From Leptospirillum ferrooxidans C2-3 (lineage in GTDB: Bacteria > Nitrospirota > Leptospirillia > Leptospirillales > Leptospirillaceae): 64,000 nucleotides of DNA. Positions within the stretch are counted from its first letter, which is position 1. Each line of letters opens with the position of its first letter. The position numbers were made by a program, and so were the translations under genes. Shown piece by piece: positions 45,995 through 55,430 of this stretch. Where the stretch lies: NCBI RefSeq assembly GCF_000284315.1, contig NC_017094.1, forward strand, positions 62,001 to 126,000, written 5' to 3'. Below the pieces are notes generated by a model, which did not search any database, was not told the DNA's origin, and saw nothing but the letters and a program-made list of their open reading frames with translations.

Positions 45995-46621
45995 ATGGAG
46001 ATTTTACCGCTTCTGTTTGTGACTCCGGAGGATCTTCCAGCAAAAGTCATTGTATCCCGGGTGCAGGAAGCGGTCAGTGGTGGTGTGAGTGCTGTCGTTC
46101 TCAGGAGAAAAAATGGCCCGGTCCGGGATTTCCTGGATCTGGGCTATCTTTTGCGGGATAGCCTCGGGGAGGAATTCCCGATCATTGTGAATACCCGTTT
46201 GGATATGGCTCTTTCGATTCACGCTATCGGACTGCATCTGCCGGAAGATCATATCCCCATGGATGTCATCCGAAAAAAAAAACCGGACAATTTTCTTCTG
46301 GGTGTATCCTGCCACAGCCGAGAGTCAGTGATGAGGGCACAAGCCGAAGGGGCGGACTATGTTTTTTTTGGACCGGTTTTTGAAACTCCGTCCAAGCTGG
46401 CTTATGGCCCTCCCCAGGGGCTTAAGCTCCTGGAACAGGTTGTGGCAGAAGCGGAGATCCCGGTTGTTGCCATCGGGGGGATCCATCAGGGGAATATTGA
46501 ATCTGTCAGGAAGACGGGGGCTTCAGGAGTCGCTATGATTGGAGATCTTGCCTATTCAGCCGATCCGAAGGCCAAGGCTTTTTCCCTTCGGGGTGGATGG
46601 ACCCGGGGAGGGTCGGTATGA
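45995..46621 (+). CDS. thiE: Thiamine-phosphate synthase-like protein ThiE
   Basis: 208 residues. It joins HMP-diphosphate with thiazole phosphate. Barrel landmarks: VVLRRKNGPVRDFLDLGYLL, IIVNTRLDMAL, GLHLPEDH, LLGVSCHSRESV, ADYVFFGPVFETPSK and VVAIGGIHQGNI. The GPVFETPSK loop is the ThiE diphosphate-binding signature. A GTG one codon earlier is possible. Overlaps the next gene by 4 bases. The shorter, arginine-rich N-terminal active-site region (LRRKN) makes a TenI-like role conceivable, but the pathway neighbours favour ThiE. Confidence 0.85.
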   Translation: MEILPLLFVTPEDLPAKVIVSRVQEAVSGGVSAVVLRRKNGPVRDFLDLGYLLRDSLGEEFPIIVNTRLDMALSIHAIGLHLPEDHIPMDVIRKKKPDNFLLGVSCHSRESVMRAQAEGADYVFFGPVFETPSKLAYGPPQGLKLLEQVVAEAEIPVVAIGGIHQGNIESVRKTGASGVAMIGDLAYSADPKAKAFSLRGGWTRGGSV

Positions 46622-47508
46622 AGAATGCTATTTCGATTTTCATGTTGAATATTCTGTTTGCTGTTTCACCGTTTTCGTTGGCGATAGCTTCAGAGTCTGA
46701 CATGGACTCATCTCCGGTGCAGGTTGTCCTGGGAGGAACACTTCTTGTCAAAGAGGGGGGTGAACACCATTGTCAGGCGGCAAGCTTTTTGGGTCGTCAG
46801 GCGCGTTTTCTCAAGCCGCCGGCCCGTTGGAGCTGGTCAAAAGGCCAGGAAAAGTGGAGGGTTTCCCTATTGGGGGTGGACTTTGCGGATCATCCTGGAA
46901 TTCATACGCTCCGCTTTATTGGTTGTCCGGGTGTTTCCTCCCGCTCGATTCTGGTCGTGAACCGCCATTTTATGACAAGTCGTCTTCATGTGAAAAAGTC
47001 TTTCGTTCACCCTCCGAAATCCTTTTTCGACCGGATAAGACGGGAGTCCCGGGAAATTCATCAGGGATTGGCAGAGCGAACGGGGATCGCATTTCAAGAA
47101 CCCTTTGTCATGCCGATCAATGGCCGTATTACCCATGATTTCGGGGCGATCCGGATTCTGAACGGAACCCCGCTTTCAAGACATTCCGGAGAGGATATTG
47201 ATGGTCCGGAAGGGTTGCCGGTCAAGGCGGCAAACACAGGCCGTGTAGTGATTGCGGACAGGTTTTATTACGATGGGAATATGGTCATTCTGGATCACGG
47301 GGGAGGTCTTTTTACAGAATACCTGCACCTCTCAAGGATTCGAGTGAAAAAGGGCCAGCGTGTCAGACAGGGTCAAGTGGTTGGAAATCTAGGCCACACA
47401 GGCCGTGTCACCGGCCCGGTCCTCCATTATGGGGCGGTTTTGGGAAACGCCCACGTCAACCCGCTGCTTTTGTCGAAATTTCCCGTGGCGGTTCTGGAAA
47501 TCCCGTGA
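46618..47508 (+). CDS. Secreted M23-family (LytM-type) peptidase
   Basis: 296 residues with a signal peptide (MKNAISIFMLNILFAVSPFSLAIASES). The C-terminal LytM domain has the first zinc ligands in SRHSGEDIDGPEGLPVKAAN, then YLHLSRIRVKKGQRVRQGQVVG, and the second site LHYGAVLGNAHVNP, in which the HxH motif is replaced by LHYG (canonical HLH). The domain is preceded by a beta-rich N-terminal part. It cleaves peptidoglycan cross-links or activates amidases. Overlaps thiE and thiD by 4 bases each, so it is translated within the thiamine operon although unrelated. Confidence 0.8.
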   Translation: MKNAISIFMLNILFAVSPFSLAIASESDMDSSPVQVVLGGTLLVKEGGEHHCQAASFLGRQARFLKPPARWSWSKGQEKWRVSLLGVDFADHPGIHTLRFIGCPGVSSRSILVVNRHFMTSRLHVKKSFVHPPKSFFDRIRRESREIHQGLAERTGIAFQEPFVMPINGRITHDFGAIRILNGTPLSRHSGEDIDGPEGLPVKAANTGRVVIADRFYYDGNMVILDHGGGLFTEYLHLSRIRVKKGQRVRQGQVVGNLGHTGRVTGPVLHYGAVLGNAHVNPLLLSKFPVAVLEIP

Positions 47509-48320
47509 CACTTCCGGTGGTCTGGGCTATTGGGGGGATTGATCCATCCGGTGGTGCGGGGATTTACCAGGACCTGAAGGTCATGTCATGGTCCGGAGTC
47601 CATCCGATGGGGATTCCGGTGGCGCTCACATCTCAGAATATTGATCATGTCCGTGAAGTGTTGTCTGTCGATCCTGACTTTATCCTCAGAATGGCTGGAG
47701 CCCTTCTGGAGAGACATCCTCCCCGGGGTGTTAAAGTTGGTCTCCTGCCGGAGCATGCTTTGAGTGCAGTCATCGGTATCTTGAATGATCTTGACGATGA
47801 TGTTTTTGTGGCTGTCGATCCGATCTTCAGGTTCGGATCGGGTGATCCCTTTCTTGATGAGGCCTCTTTCCGGGAGATGGCCACCTGCATTTTCCCCTTG
47901 GCGGACATGGTCCTTCCGAATATTCCGGAAGCCGAAGTTCTTCTGGGGAGTCCTCTTCTTCCGGGAGCGTCCGGTCTGATGGATGGAGCTTTAAAGATCC
48001 GGGATCTCTATGGTCCTGTGTCCGTCTATCTGAAAGGGGGGCATCGGGAGGGCAGGGTCAGGACGGATGTTTTTGTTGATCAGACTGGTTGTTTTGTCCT
48101 TGATCGCAACGAGGTCAATATCCCGTCGCTTCATGGCGGCGGGTGCACATTGGCCAGTCTCCTGGTTTCGGAAATCGTAAGGAGTCCGGATTCCCCGATC
48201 CGGGATCTTTTGGATTCTCCAAGGAATATCTTTCAGAGGGCTCTCGAATGGGAATCCTCCCGTCCGGGAAATGAGAGGAGAACATTTGAGAGATTTTTCT
48301 CAACTCCATATGGAGACTGA
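47505..48320 (+). CDS. thiD: Hydroxymethylpyrimidine (phosphate) kinase ThiD
   Basis: 271 residues, GTG start overlapping the peptidase stop. Ribokinase-fold kinase that makes HMP-diphosphate. Landmarks: AIGGIDPSGGAGIYQDLKVMSWSGV at the N terminus, VALTSQN, DPIFRFGSGDPFLDE, LPNIPEAEVLLG and HGGGCTLASLLVSEIV near the C terminus, where the catalytic base region is GGGC instead of the usual GTGC. The protein ends with a short extension. Together with thiG and thiE it gives most of the thiamine-phosphate branch. Confidence 0.88.
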   Translation: MTLPVVWAIGGIDPSGGAGIYQDLKVMSWSGVHPMGIPVALTSQNIDHVREVLSVDPDFILRMAGALLERHPPRGVKVGLLPEHALSAVIGILNDLDDDVFVAVDPIFRFGSGDPFLDEASFREMATCIFPLADMVLPNIPEAEVLLGSPLLPGASGLMDGALKIRDLYGPVSVYLKGGHREGRVRTDVFVDQTGCFVLDRNEVNIPSLHGGGCTLASLLVSEIVRSPDSPIRDLLDSPRNIFQRALEWESSRPGNERRTFERFFSTPYGD

Positions 48321-48479
48321 CGGTTCTTGTTCCCGGAAGTTTTCCTGTTGTTTATGTTTTCCCTGTGATAGAATTCATCCTCATTCCTGACATTTCTATT
48401 GTTTTCCCGGAAGGATTCAGGCAGCCTGCTGGCCGCTTCCATTCTGGATGTTTCCCGGTCTTCGGGCAGAAAGGGGAGT

Positions 48480-49526
48480 ATGGTTTTGGAGCCGACCTTT
48501 TCCACCCTTTATGATAAATGGGAAGCCATCTCCGCTGAAGGAAGATGGGAAGAAGCCCTTTCGTTTTGTGATGAGCTTTTTGTATCCGCAAGGCAGTCCC
48601 AGCGACCCACCTTTTATTTGAAAGCCAAAAAAGCTCGTGGCATCAGTTCGTTCTGGTGTGGTCATTTCCAGACGGCCCAGCAGGATTTGAGGGAAAGCAT
48701 CGATCTTCCTTCCAATCATAATGAACCGACCCATTCTATTGGTGGTTCGGCGACGCTTTCAGTCTGTCAGGCCTATCTCTCCCTTCTTCTTGCCATCTTT
48801 CTCGAATCAAAAGAGGCTTTTGACTTTCATCACAGCTCACCTGATCTGGCCAGACTCTCCGAAAATCCGCTGATCATGGCTCAGGTGATGGCGGCAGAGA
48901 GCTTTTTTCACCGGCTCCGCCGGGAGATTGCTCCAACCTTGCGCCATGCTAATCTTCTGAAGGATCACTGCCGTGCACATGGCCTCCGTTTTTGGTATTC
49001 CCAGGCGGGTATCCTTTCCGGGTGGGCGAAATGCCTTTCCGGTGAAAAGGAGGAGGGGATGAAGGAGATGGACCGCCACCTTTCGGAGCTTTCCGGAGGC
49101 AACTTTGATGTTTTGGCTCTTTTGTCCGTTTCAGAGGGATTTCAGATGATGAGAGACGCGGATCAGGCCATCGCATTTCTTGAGCGGGCCCTTTCCCGCT
49201 CTTCGGAGACGGGAGACCGGGCCCTTTTATCGGAAATGTGGAGAGTCATGGCGGAACTTCTCTCCATGAAAGAGCGTCCGGAGGGGGAGATTCTCCAGTC
49301 ATTCGAAAGAGCTATTTCCATTGCCGGGGAAAATCCTTCTCCTCTTTTTTTGGTCAGGGCCACACTCTCTCTCGACCGTTGGGAAAAAAGTCGGGGTGGT
49401 TCGAACCCATTGACGGGGATGAGTCTTGCCCGACTTGATTCCCTTTATCGCGACAAGCTTCCCGAGCATGATCTCTCCGCCATGGATTTTGCGATCTCTC
49501 CTGACAGTCGTGAAAATAAATTATAG
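48480..49526 (+). CDS. TPR-like helical repeat protein of unknown function
   Basis: 348 residues from the ATG at 48480 (AAGGGGAG close upstream; the frame is open to a TTG at 48399 that has no site). No signal peptide. Series of helix pairs with TPR-like spacing (GRWEEALSFCDELF, GHFQTAQQDLRESI, RDADQAIAFLERALSRS, GEILQSFERAISIAGE), similar to the TPR part of large ATP-binding regulators, but here without any enzymatic domain. Function unknown; likely a protein-protein scaffold. It precedes the helicase operon by 71 bases. Confidence 0.6.
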   Translation: MVLEPTFSTLYDKWEAISAEGRWEEALSFCDELFVSARQSQRPTFYLKAKKARGISSFWCGHFQTAQQDLRESIDLPSNHNEPTHSIGGSATLSVCQAYLSLLLAIFLESKEAFDFHHSSPDLARLSENPLIMAQVMAAESFFHRLRREIAPTLRHANLLKDHCRAHGLRFWYSQAGILSGWAKCLSGEKEEGMKEMDRHLSELSGGNFDVLALLSVSEGFQMMRDADQAIAFLERALSRSSETGDRALLSEMWRVMAELLSMKERPEGEILQSFERAISIAGENPSPLFLVRATLSLDRWEKSRGGSNPLTGMSLARLDSLYRDKLPEHDLSAMDFAISPDSRENKL

Positions 49527-49597
49527 CGGGGTCCTCCCCTCGACCAAACAGAAAATCCGCGAAAGACCGGAACGTTACGCCTTTTGGTCCGGTCCAA

Positions 49598-52500
49598 ATG
49601 ACTGGAGAACCATTGGAACCTCTCGCCTATGGGCTTTACGAGGCACTTCTTGATGAGAGACTGAAAGAAATTTTCCGTCTTCACCCTGATCTTCACCCGG
49701 TTTTTGGAAAAGTCGATCCCGAAGAAGAACCATCGCGCTATGTTTCATTCGTTTCTCAAGTCCTCAATCAGGCTTTACAGGAATCCCCGCCAGAAAAACG
49801 GATACGTCTGGTGAATCATCTTCTGGAACAAATTGTTCTTGATGGTGGTCTTGATGATTTCAGGGACAAGCGGCTGGTCCCTGATGAAAAAAGCCTTCTT
49901 CTCGAAGTCACCCCGCCCCACTATTCGGGAAGGACCGGTCTTCCCCGTCCCCAAACCCCCCTTGCGAAAAGCTCTCTTTTTACGGGTTCTCCGTCTGAAC
50001 CCCAGCTTGCCCATGAGTTGCTGGAGGAAATGTACTCGGCTGATCGGGTGGATATTCTGGTATCGTTCATCAAATGGTCCGGACTGAGACTATTGATGGA
50101 AGGTTTTGAGGATCTCTTGAAAAACAGGGTCCCTGTTCGCTTCATTACAACCTCCTATATGGGGGCTTCCGATCCGCCGGCTGTTGAATGGCTTTCTCGC
50201 CTGCCAAATGTTGAGATACGGGTTTCCTATGACACCCAGCGGACCCGCCTTCATGCCAAGGCCTATCTTTTCCACCGCCTGTCGGGATTCTCCACCGCAT
50301 ATATCGGTTCCTCGAACATGTCCCATCCGGCAATGAGCAGCGGTCTTGAGTGGAATCTGAAAGTGACAGCCCAGGATATGGGACATATCCTGGAGAAGTT
50401 TCGTGTGGAATTTGAGACTTACTGGAACAGTAAAGAGTTTGTCCCTTTCGGTCGTGATCAGAATGAAACATTCAGAAAAGCCATCTTACAGGCGAGAAAA
50501 CCCGACAAACATCGGGAGGCTTTTTTCTTCGATTTGCGGCCGCATCCTTTTCAGGAAAGGATTCTGGAAGCTCTTGACCGTGATCGCCTTGTTCATGGAC
50601 GGAAGAGAAATCTGGTGGTTGCTGCGACAGGGACCGGAAAAACCGTTGTGGCCGCCTTTGATTTCAGGCGGTTCCATGAGCGGAAAAATCGACAGGCCAG
50701 ACTTCTGTTTGTTGCGCACAGGGTGGAAATTCTTGAACAGGCACTGGCCACATTCCGAAATGTCCTTCGGGATCATACTTTTGGCGAAATCCTTGGAGGG
50801 GGTTACGAACCCTCACGTCTGGATCATCTTTTTTGCTCAGTGGGAATGTTGTCTTCCCGGAGGCTCTGGGATCGACTCAAAAGCGATTTTTACGACTTCA
50901 TCGTGGTTGATGAAGTCCATCATGGTCCTGCGGGAAGTTATCGACCTCTCTTTGAGCACTTTTCTCCGGAAGTCCTTCTGGGGCTTACCGCGACTCCGGA
51001 AAGAATGGATGGGGAAAGTGTCGCTTCCGATTTCGGCAATCGGTTTTCCGCAGAGATACGGTTGCCCGAAGCGCTGGAAGAAAAGCTTCTTTGTCCGTTT
51101 CAATACTTTGGAGTGGCAGACCCTGTTGCATTGTCAGAGGACCGTTTCTGGAAAAATGGGCGGTTTGATGTTTCCGCACTGGAAAATGTTTACACCGGTG
51201 ATGATGTTTTGGCGAAAAACCGGCTGGAAGTGATCCTGTCCTCACTCGATCGATATCTTCCGGACCGATCTTCTCTTAAGGGAATCGGTTTTTGCGCCAG
51301 CCAGAAGCATGCGAGATATATGGCTGAGCAGTTTAATCGTCGAGGCATCTTGTCGAATGTCATCTTGTCGGATGTCAATAATCCTGAATGTCGCAATCGT
51401 CTGGATGATCTGTCTTCGGGGAAACTGACGTTTCTTTTCACTGTGGACAAGCTGAGTGAGGGAATCGATTTGCCATCGGTGAATGCTGTTCTTTTTCTCC
51501 GTCCCACAGAGAGTCTGACGGTGTTTCTGCAGCAGTTGGGGCGTGGCTTGCGCCATGCCCCGGAAAAAGACTGTCTCACTGTCCTGGACTTTGTTGGTCA
51601 GGTTCATCGGAGATACCGGATCGATACCAAACTGAAGGCCCTTCTTCCTCACCATCGCTATTCGATTGAACGGGAAGTTCTGGAGGATTTTCCCCATCTT
51701 CCCCCTGGTTGCTCGATCCGCCTTGACCGGATTGCCCGGAAGCAAGTTCTTGAAAATATCCGTGAGAACCTGAAAAACTTGTCGGTGGTCATTCCAGAGC
51801 GACTGGAAACCTTCGAGTCTGAAACGGGTCGCCCTCTCACTTTTGGAAATTTTGTCACGTACCACGATATCGAGCCGGACATTCTCCTGTCCTCCAGAAG
51901 CTGGAGTGAGTGGAAATCAAGGGCTCGTCTTGCGTTGGTGCCAAAAGATCCGGATCTCACCCTTCTTCGGGAATCACTGATTCATGCCTCTTTCATGAAT
52001 GATCCGGAGGAAATTCGGGTGATGAAAAAAACCATCACCTGTCTTCAGCAAAAAGATATTCAGCAGGCGCTCTCCATTTCGGGAAACTGGGGAGCACCGA
52101 TCCATCGGAGACTTTGGCGGAAAAAAGGCAGCCTTCTCAAGATGGCTTCCCTGGAGGATTCTTTCGGGCGTCTTTGCAGGAATCCTTCCATTCTTTTTGA
52201 TCTTCAGGAGATTTTGGACTGGGCGCTGGAGAACAGTGATGCAAGTCCGAGTGTTCCGGAGCTTCCTTTCAGGACATCGCTTCGTCTTCACGGGCGCTAT
52301 GGAAATGAAGACCTGCAGGGGGTCCTTGGCCACTTTTCCATTGAAACTCCGGGGCTACGGGGTGTTGGAGTCATTCCCTTCAAACAGATCAAAACCTATG
52401 CGCTTCTTGTCACCTTTGGAAAAACGGAAAAGGACTTTTCCCCGACAACAATGTATGCGGATTACCCGATTAACCAGAGCCTCCTTCACTGGGAGTCCCA

Positions 52501-52741
52501 GTCCGATACGAAAGCTTTATCCGAAAAAGGACAAAATCTGATCGAACACAAGAAGCGGGGATACACGATCCTTGTTTTTGCCCGCGATGTGAAGAAAAGG
52601 AATCAGCATACAGTGCCCTTCACCTATCTTGGTCCGGTCGAATGCGAGAGCCATGAAGGGGAGAGGCCCATCCGGATGATATGGAGGTTGCTCTACCCGA
52701 TGCCTGCTGACATGTTTGAAAACAACAGGCGGGGCGGATGA
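49598..52741 (+). CDS. PLD nuclease, SF2 helicase and DUF3427 multidomain protein
   Basis: 1047 residues. Residues about 135-285 form a phospholipase D-type nuclease domain with an HKD-like motif HAKAYLF (219-225) and GSSNMS (237-242). A superfamily 2 helicase core follows: Walker A ATGTGKT (343-349), DEVHH (438-442), TATPER (464-469) and motif VI QQLGRGLRH. The rest (about 700-1047) matches the DUF3427 type C-terminal domain with unknown role. The protein would translocate on DNA and cut it. The stop overlaps the start of a UDG-fold gene by 4 bases. Family members are known as DNA repair or defence-like enzymes, but function here is not established. Confidence 0.85.
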   Translation: MTGEPLEPLAYGLYEALLDERLKEIFRLHPDLHPVFGKVDPEEEPSRYVSFVSQVLNQALQESPPEKRIRLVNHLLEQIVLDGGLDDFRDKRLVPDEKSLLLEVTPPHYSGRTGLPRPQTPLAKSSLFTGSPSEPQLAHELLEEMYSADRVDILVSFIKWSGLRLLMEGFEDLLKNRVPVRFITTSYMGASDPPAVEWLSRLPNVEIRVSYDTQRTRLHAKAYLFHRLSGFSTAYIGSSNMSHPAMSSGLEWNLKVTAQDMGHILEKFRVEFETYWNSKEFVPFGRDQNETFRKAILQARKPDKHREAFFFDLRPHPFQERILEALDRDRLVHGRKRNLVVAATGTGKTVVAAFDFRRFHERKNRQARLLFVAHRVEILEQALATFRNVLRDHTFGEILGGGYEPSRLDHLFCSVGMLSSRRLWDRLKSDFYDFIVVDEVHHGPAGSYRPLFEHFSPEVLLGLTATPERMDGESVASDFGNRFSAEIRLPEALEEKLLCPFQYFGVADPVALSEDRFWKNGRFDVSALENVYTGDDVLAKNRLEVILSSLDRYLPDRSSLKGIGFCASQKHARYMAEQFNRRGILSNVILSDVNNPECRNRLDDLSSGKLTFLFTVDKLSEGIDLPSVNAVLFLRPTESLTVFLQQLGRGLRHAPEKDCLTVLDFVGQVHRRYRIDTKLKALLPHHRYSIEREVLEDFPHLPPGCSIRLDRIARKQVLENIRENLKNLSVVIPERLETFESETGRPLTFGNFVTYHDIEPDILLSSRSWSEWKSRARLALVPKDPDLTLLRESLIHASFMNDPEEIRVMKKTITCLQQKDIQQALSISGNWGAPIHRRLWRKKGSLLKMASLEDSFGRLCRNPSILFDLQEILDWALENSDASPSVPELPFRTSLRLHGRYGNEDLQGVLGHFSIETPGLRGVGVIPFKQIKTYALLVTFGKTEKDFSPTTMYADYPINQSLLHWESQSDTKALSEKGQNLIEHKKRGYTILVFARDVKKRNQHTVPFTYLGPVECESHEGERPIRMIWRLLYPMPADMFENNRRGG

Positions 52742-53478
52742 TGCTCATTCTGGAAAATGTGATCCAAAAAAGGGTCCATAAAGAGAGGGCACCCTCATAT
52801 CCGTCTCTCTCTTCCCTCCTGGAGGCGGTTCGAGGCTGTCGGGCCTGTGAATCCTCTTTGCCGATGGGCCCCAGACCCGTTCTGGCCTGCGATGAGCGTT
52901 CGAGAGTCCTGATTGTGGGGCAGGCACCTGGTCTCCGCGTTCATGAAACCGGTATCCCCTGGAATGATCGGAGCGGGGAGCGTCTGAGAGAGTGGATGGG
53001 GATTGACCGGGAGACTTTTTATGACGCGTCGCGTATTGCAATCATTCCAATGGGGTATTGCTATCCTGGCAAGGGGGAGCGGGGTGACCTGCCTCCCAGA
53101 ACAGAATGCGCATCCATGTGGCTTGGGGAACTTTTAAAGTGGCTTCCCCGGATTGAACTTTGTCTTCTTCTCGGTCTTTATTCCCAGCGATATTTCCTGG
53201 GAGATGGCCTGTCCTTGACGGACAGGGTTTTCTCATGGCGTTCCTACCCTTCCGGAGTCATTCCCCTTCCTCATCCATCACCAAGGAATGCCCTCTGGTT
53301 CAAGAAGAATGAGTGGTTTTCCAAAGAACTTCTCCCGGATCTCAGGTTGAGGGTGGGGAAAGCTCTTTCGGCATGTGACGAAAAGCCACTCATTGGCGAT
53401 CCGGCAGAAGAGAGTTTACCCAAACTCCCTAAACGCATTGGTCGCAAGAAAAATCCACCGCATGATCTCGCTGGATGA
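52738..53478 (+). CDS. Uracil-DNA-glycosylase-fold protein
   Basis: 246 residues. Motif 1 is ILIVGQAPGLRVHETGIPW-like (sequence RVLIVGQAPGLRVHETG), and motif 2 is LPHPSPRNALW, matching HPSP of UDG-superfamily enzymes. The N-terminal part has a Cys pair (GCRACESSLPMGPRPV) as in family 4/5-like UDGs, though the full set of iron-sulfur Cys is not obvious. It probably removes uracil or another damaged base, or binds such a base. It overlaps the helicase gene by 4 bases, so both are made from one message. The last about 30 residues are Lys/Pro-rich. Confidence 0.8.
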   Translation: MMLILENVIQKRVHKERAPSYPSLSSLLEAVRGCRACESSLPMGPRPVLACDERSRVLIVGQAPGLRVHETGIPWNDRSGERLREWMGIDRETFYDASRIAIIPMGYCYPGKGERGDLPPRTECASMWLGELLKWLPRIELCLLLGLYSQRYFLGDGLSLTDRVFSWRSYPSGVIPLPHPSPRNALWFKKNEWFSKELLPDLRLRVGKALSACDEKPLIGDPAEESLPKLPKRIGRKKNPPHDLAG

Positions 53479-53487
53479 GGCCAAGAT

Positions 53488-53516
53488 TTGACAAGGATTC
53501 ATTCTTATACTACTGT
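53488..53516 (+). promoter_or_regulatory. Likely promoter of the thrS-infC-rpmI-rplT operon
   Basis: Perfect TTGACA (53488-53493), 17-base spacer and TACTGT (53511-53516). It lies 119 bases upstream of the thrS TTG; the leader could carry regulatory structure. No clear T-box was seen. Confidence 0.55.
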
Positions 53517-53634
53517 GTCAGACTACGGTTTTTTGTTTTAGCCCGACTGAAAAAAGAATTTTATTTTCCAACATGAGCTGTTATATGGTTTATTTTGGCG
53601 GATCGGGATATGTTGGAGTGTTGGGGGAAACTGA

Positions 53635-55377
53635 TTGGCTCAGGTTGTCGTTCAAGATAAGGGAGATCTGAAAGCACTTCGCCACAGTGCTGCCCATACA
53701 TTGGCCCAGGCGGTGAAGCGTCTTTTTCCGGAAGCCAGGGTTGGTGTCGGTCCCGCTACGGATGATGGCTTTTATTATGACTTCCATTATTCCCGTCCTT
53801 TTACTCCCGAGGATCTTGTCCGGATAGAGGACGAGATGCGGAAGATCATCTCTCAGGGGCTTGTGATTGAGCGAAGACCGGTTTCCAGGGAAGAGGCAGT
53901 AGCCCTTTTTTCCGGGATGGATGAGCCATTCAAGCTTGAATTGATTTCTTCGATTCCGGACGAGGCAGAAATAACGGTTTACGAGCAGGGGGAGTTTGTC
54001 GATCTCTGCAGGGGCCCTCATGTGGCCGGGACCGGTGATATTCCTGCCATCAAGCTACTCACCACATCCGGAGCCTACTGGAAAGGGATCGAGTCAAACC
54101 CGTCCCTTCAGCGGATCTATGGGACAGCTTTCTGGTCAGAGGCCGATCTTGCCGCACATCTTCTGAAGCTTGAGGAGATTCGCCGGAGGGACCACAGGAA
54201 GCTTGGCCGGGAACTGGACCTTTTCCGGACCCTGGATGAAAAAGGGGCTGGTCTGGTCCTGTGGCTACCAAGGGGGAGCCGGGTCCGTCGCATCCTTGAG
54301 GATCTCTGGAAGTCCCTCCATGACCGCCACGGCTACAAGTATGTCTACTCTCCGCATATTGCGAGACTCGACCTCTGGAAGCAGTCCGGTCATTGGGATT
54401 ATTATCGGGACAGCATGTTCTCTCCGATGGAAATCGAAGGGGTGGAATATGAGCTGAAGCCGATGAACTGTCCCTTTCATATCATGATTTTCCGTGAGAG
54501 CGTGAAGAGCTATCGGGATCTTCCCATTCGCTTGTCCGAGCTTGGAACTGTCTATCGATACGAGCGTTCGGGCACACTCCATGGCCTGATGAGGGTTCGG
54601 GGCTTTACCCAGGATGATGCCCATCTTTTCTGCAGGCCGGAGGACTTGGCGTCAGAAATCGAGAAGGTCCTTGTATTGGTGGACGAAATGATCGGCCGTT
54701 TCGGTTTTACCGACCGGACGGTCTATCTGTCCACCCGGCCGGAGAAATCGGTCGGTTCTGACGAGCATTGGAAGATGGCGACGGATGCCCTTGAAAGTGC
54801 TCTGATCAAATCGGGGATTCCGTATCAGACTGATCCTGGGGAAGGCGTTTTCTATGGCCCCAAGATCGACATCAAGTTCCATGATGCGATCGGCCGTTCC
54901 TGGCAGCTTTCGACCGTTCAGGTGGATTTCAATCTTCCTGAAAAATTTGATCTGTCCTTCCGCAATACACAAGGGGAGGCAGAGAGGCCGATCATGATCC
55001 ATCGGGCCCTGTTTGGTTCGATCGAGAGGTTTTTCGGTATCCTCGTCGAGCACTATGTCGGAGCCTTTCCTTTGTGGCTCGCGCCAGAACAGGTGATGAT
55101 CATGACAATAGCGGATCGGCATATTCCGGATGCGGAGGCTCTTCTTGAGCGCTTGAAATCAAGCGGTATCCGTGCGGAAGGAGACTTCCGGAATGAGAAG
55201 ATCGGTTTCAAGATTCGGGAAGCACAGATGCTCAAGGTTCCGGAGATGTGGATAATAGGGGATCGGGAAGTTGCTGAAGGGCGGGTTTCCATTCGAACCC
55301 GCGAAGGTGAAAAGACAGACCTCGTTCTTCGGGATGAGGCGATCAGCTCCCTGATTGAAAGGGCCAGACCGGCCTGA
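53635..55377 (+). CDS. thrS: Threonyl-tRNA synthetase lacking the TGS domain
   Basis: 580 residues. Start is the TTG at 53635; the codon before it is a stop, so no longer protein is possible. The editing domain begins at once with HSAAHTLAQA (His17, His21) and CRGPHVAGTG; the class II core shows MNCPFHIMIF (zinc Cys), RYERSGTLHGLMRVRGF (motif 2) and the anticodon-binding domain starts near FPLWLAPEQV. Common bacterial ThrRS is about 640 residues with an N-terminal TGS domain of about 60 residues, which is absent here. First gene of the operon. Confidence 0.93.
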   Translation: MAQVVVQDKGDLKALRHSAAHTLAQAVKRLFPEARVGVGPATDDGFYYDFHYSRPFTPEDLVRIEDEMRKIISQGLVIERRPVSREEAVALFSGMDEPFKLELISSIPDEAEITVYEQGEFVDLCRGPHVAGTGDIPAIKLLTTSGAYWKGIESNPSLQRIYGTAFWSEADLAAHLLKLEEIRRRDHRKLGRELDLFRTLDEKGAGLVLWLPRGSRVRRILEDLWKSLHDRHGYKYVYSPHIARLDLWKQSGHWDYYRDSMFSPMEIEGVEYELKPMNCPFHIMIFRESVKSYRDLPIRLSELGTVYRYERSGTLHGLMRVRGFTQDDAHLFCRPEDLASEIEKVLVLVDEMIGRFGFTDRTVYLSTRPEKSVGSDEHWKMATDALESALIKSGIPYQTDPGEGVFYGPKIDIKFHDAIGRSWQLSTVQVDFNLPEKFDLSFRNTQGEAERPIMIHRALFGSIERFFGILVEHYVGAFPLWLAPEQVMIMTIADRHIPDAEALLERLKSSGIRAEGDFRNEKIGFKIREAQMLKVPEMWIIGDREVAEGRVSIRTREGEKTDLVLRDEAISSLIERARPA

Positions 55378-55430
55378 TATGCTCCAGGGCAGGAAATGCC
55401 CATGGTAACGATAGAAAAAAGGAGGGTTCC

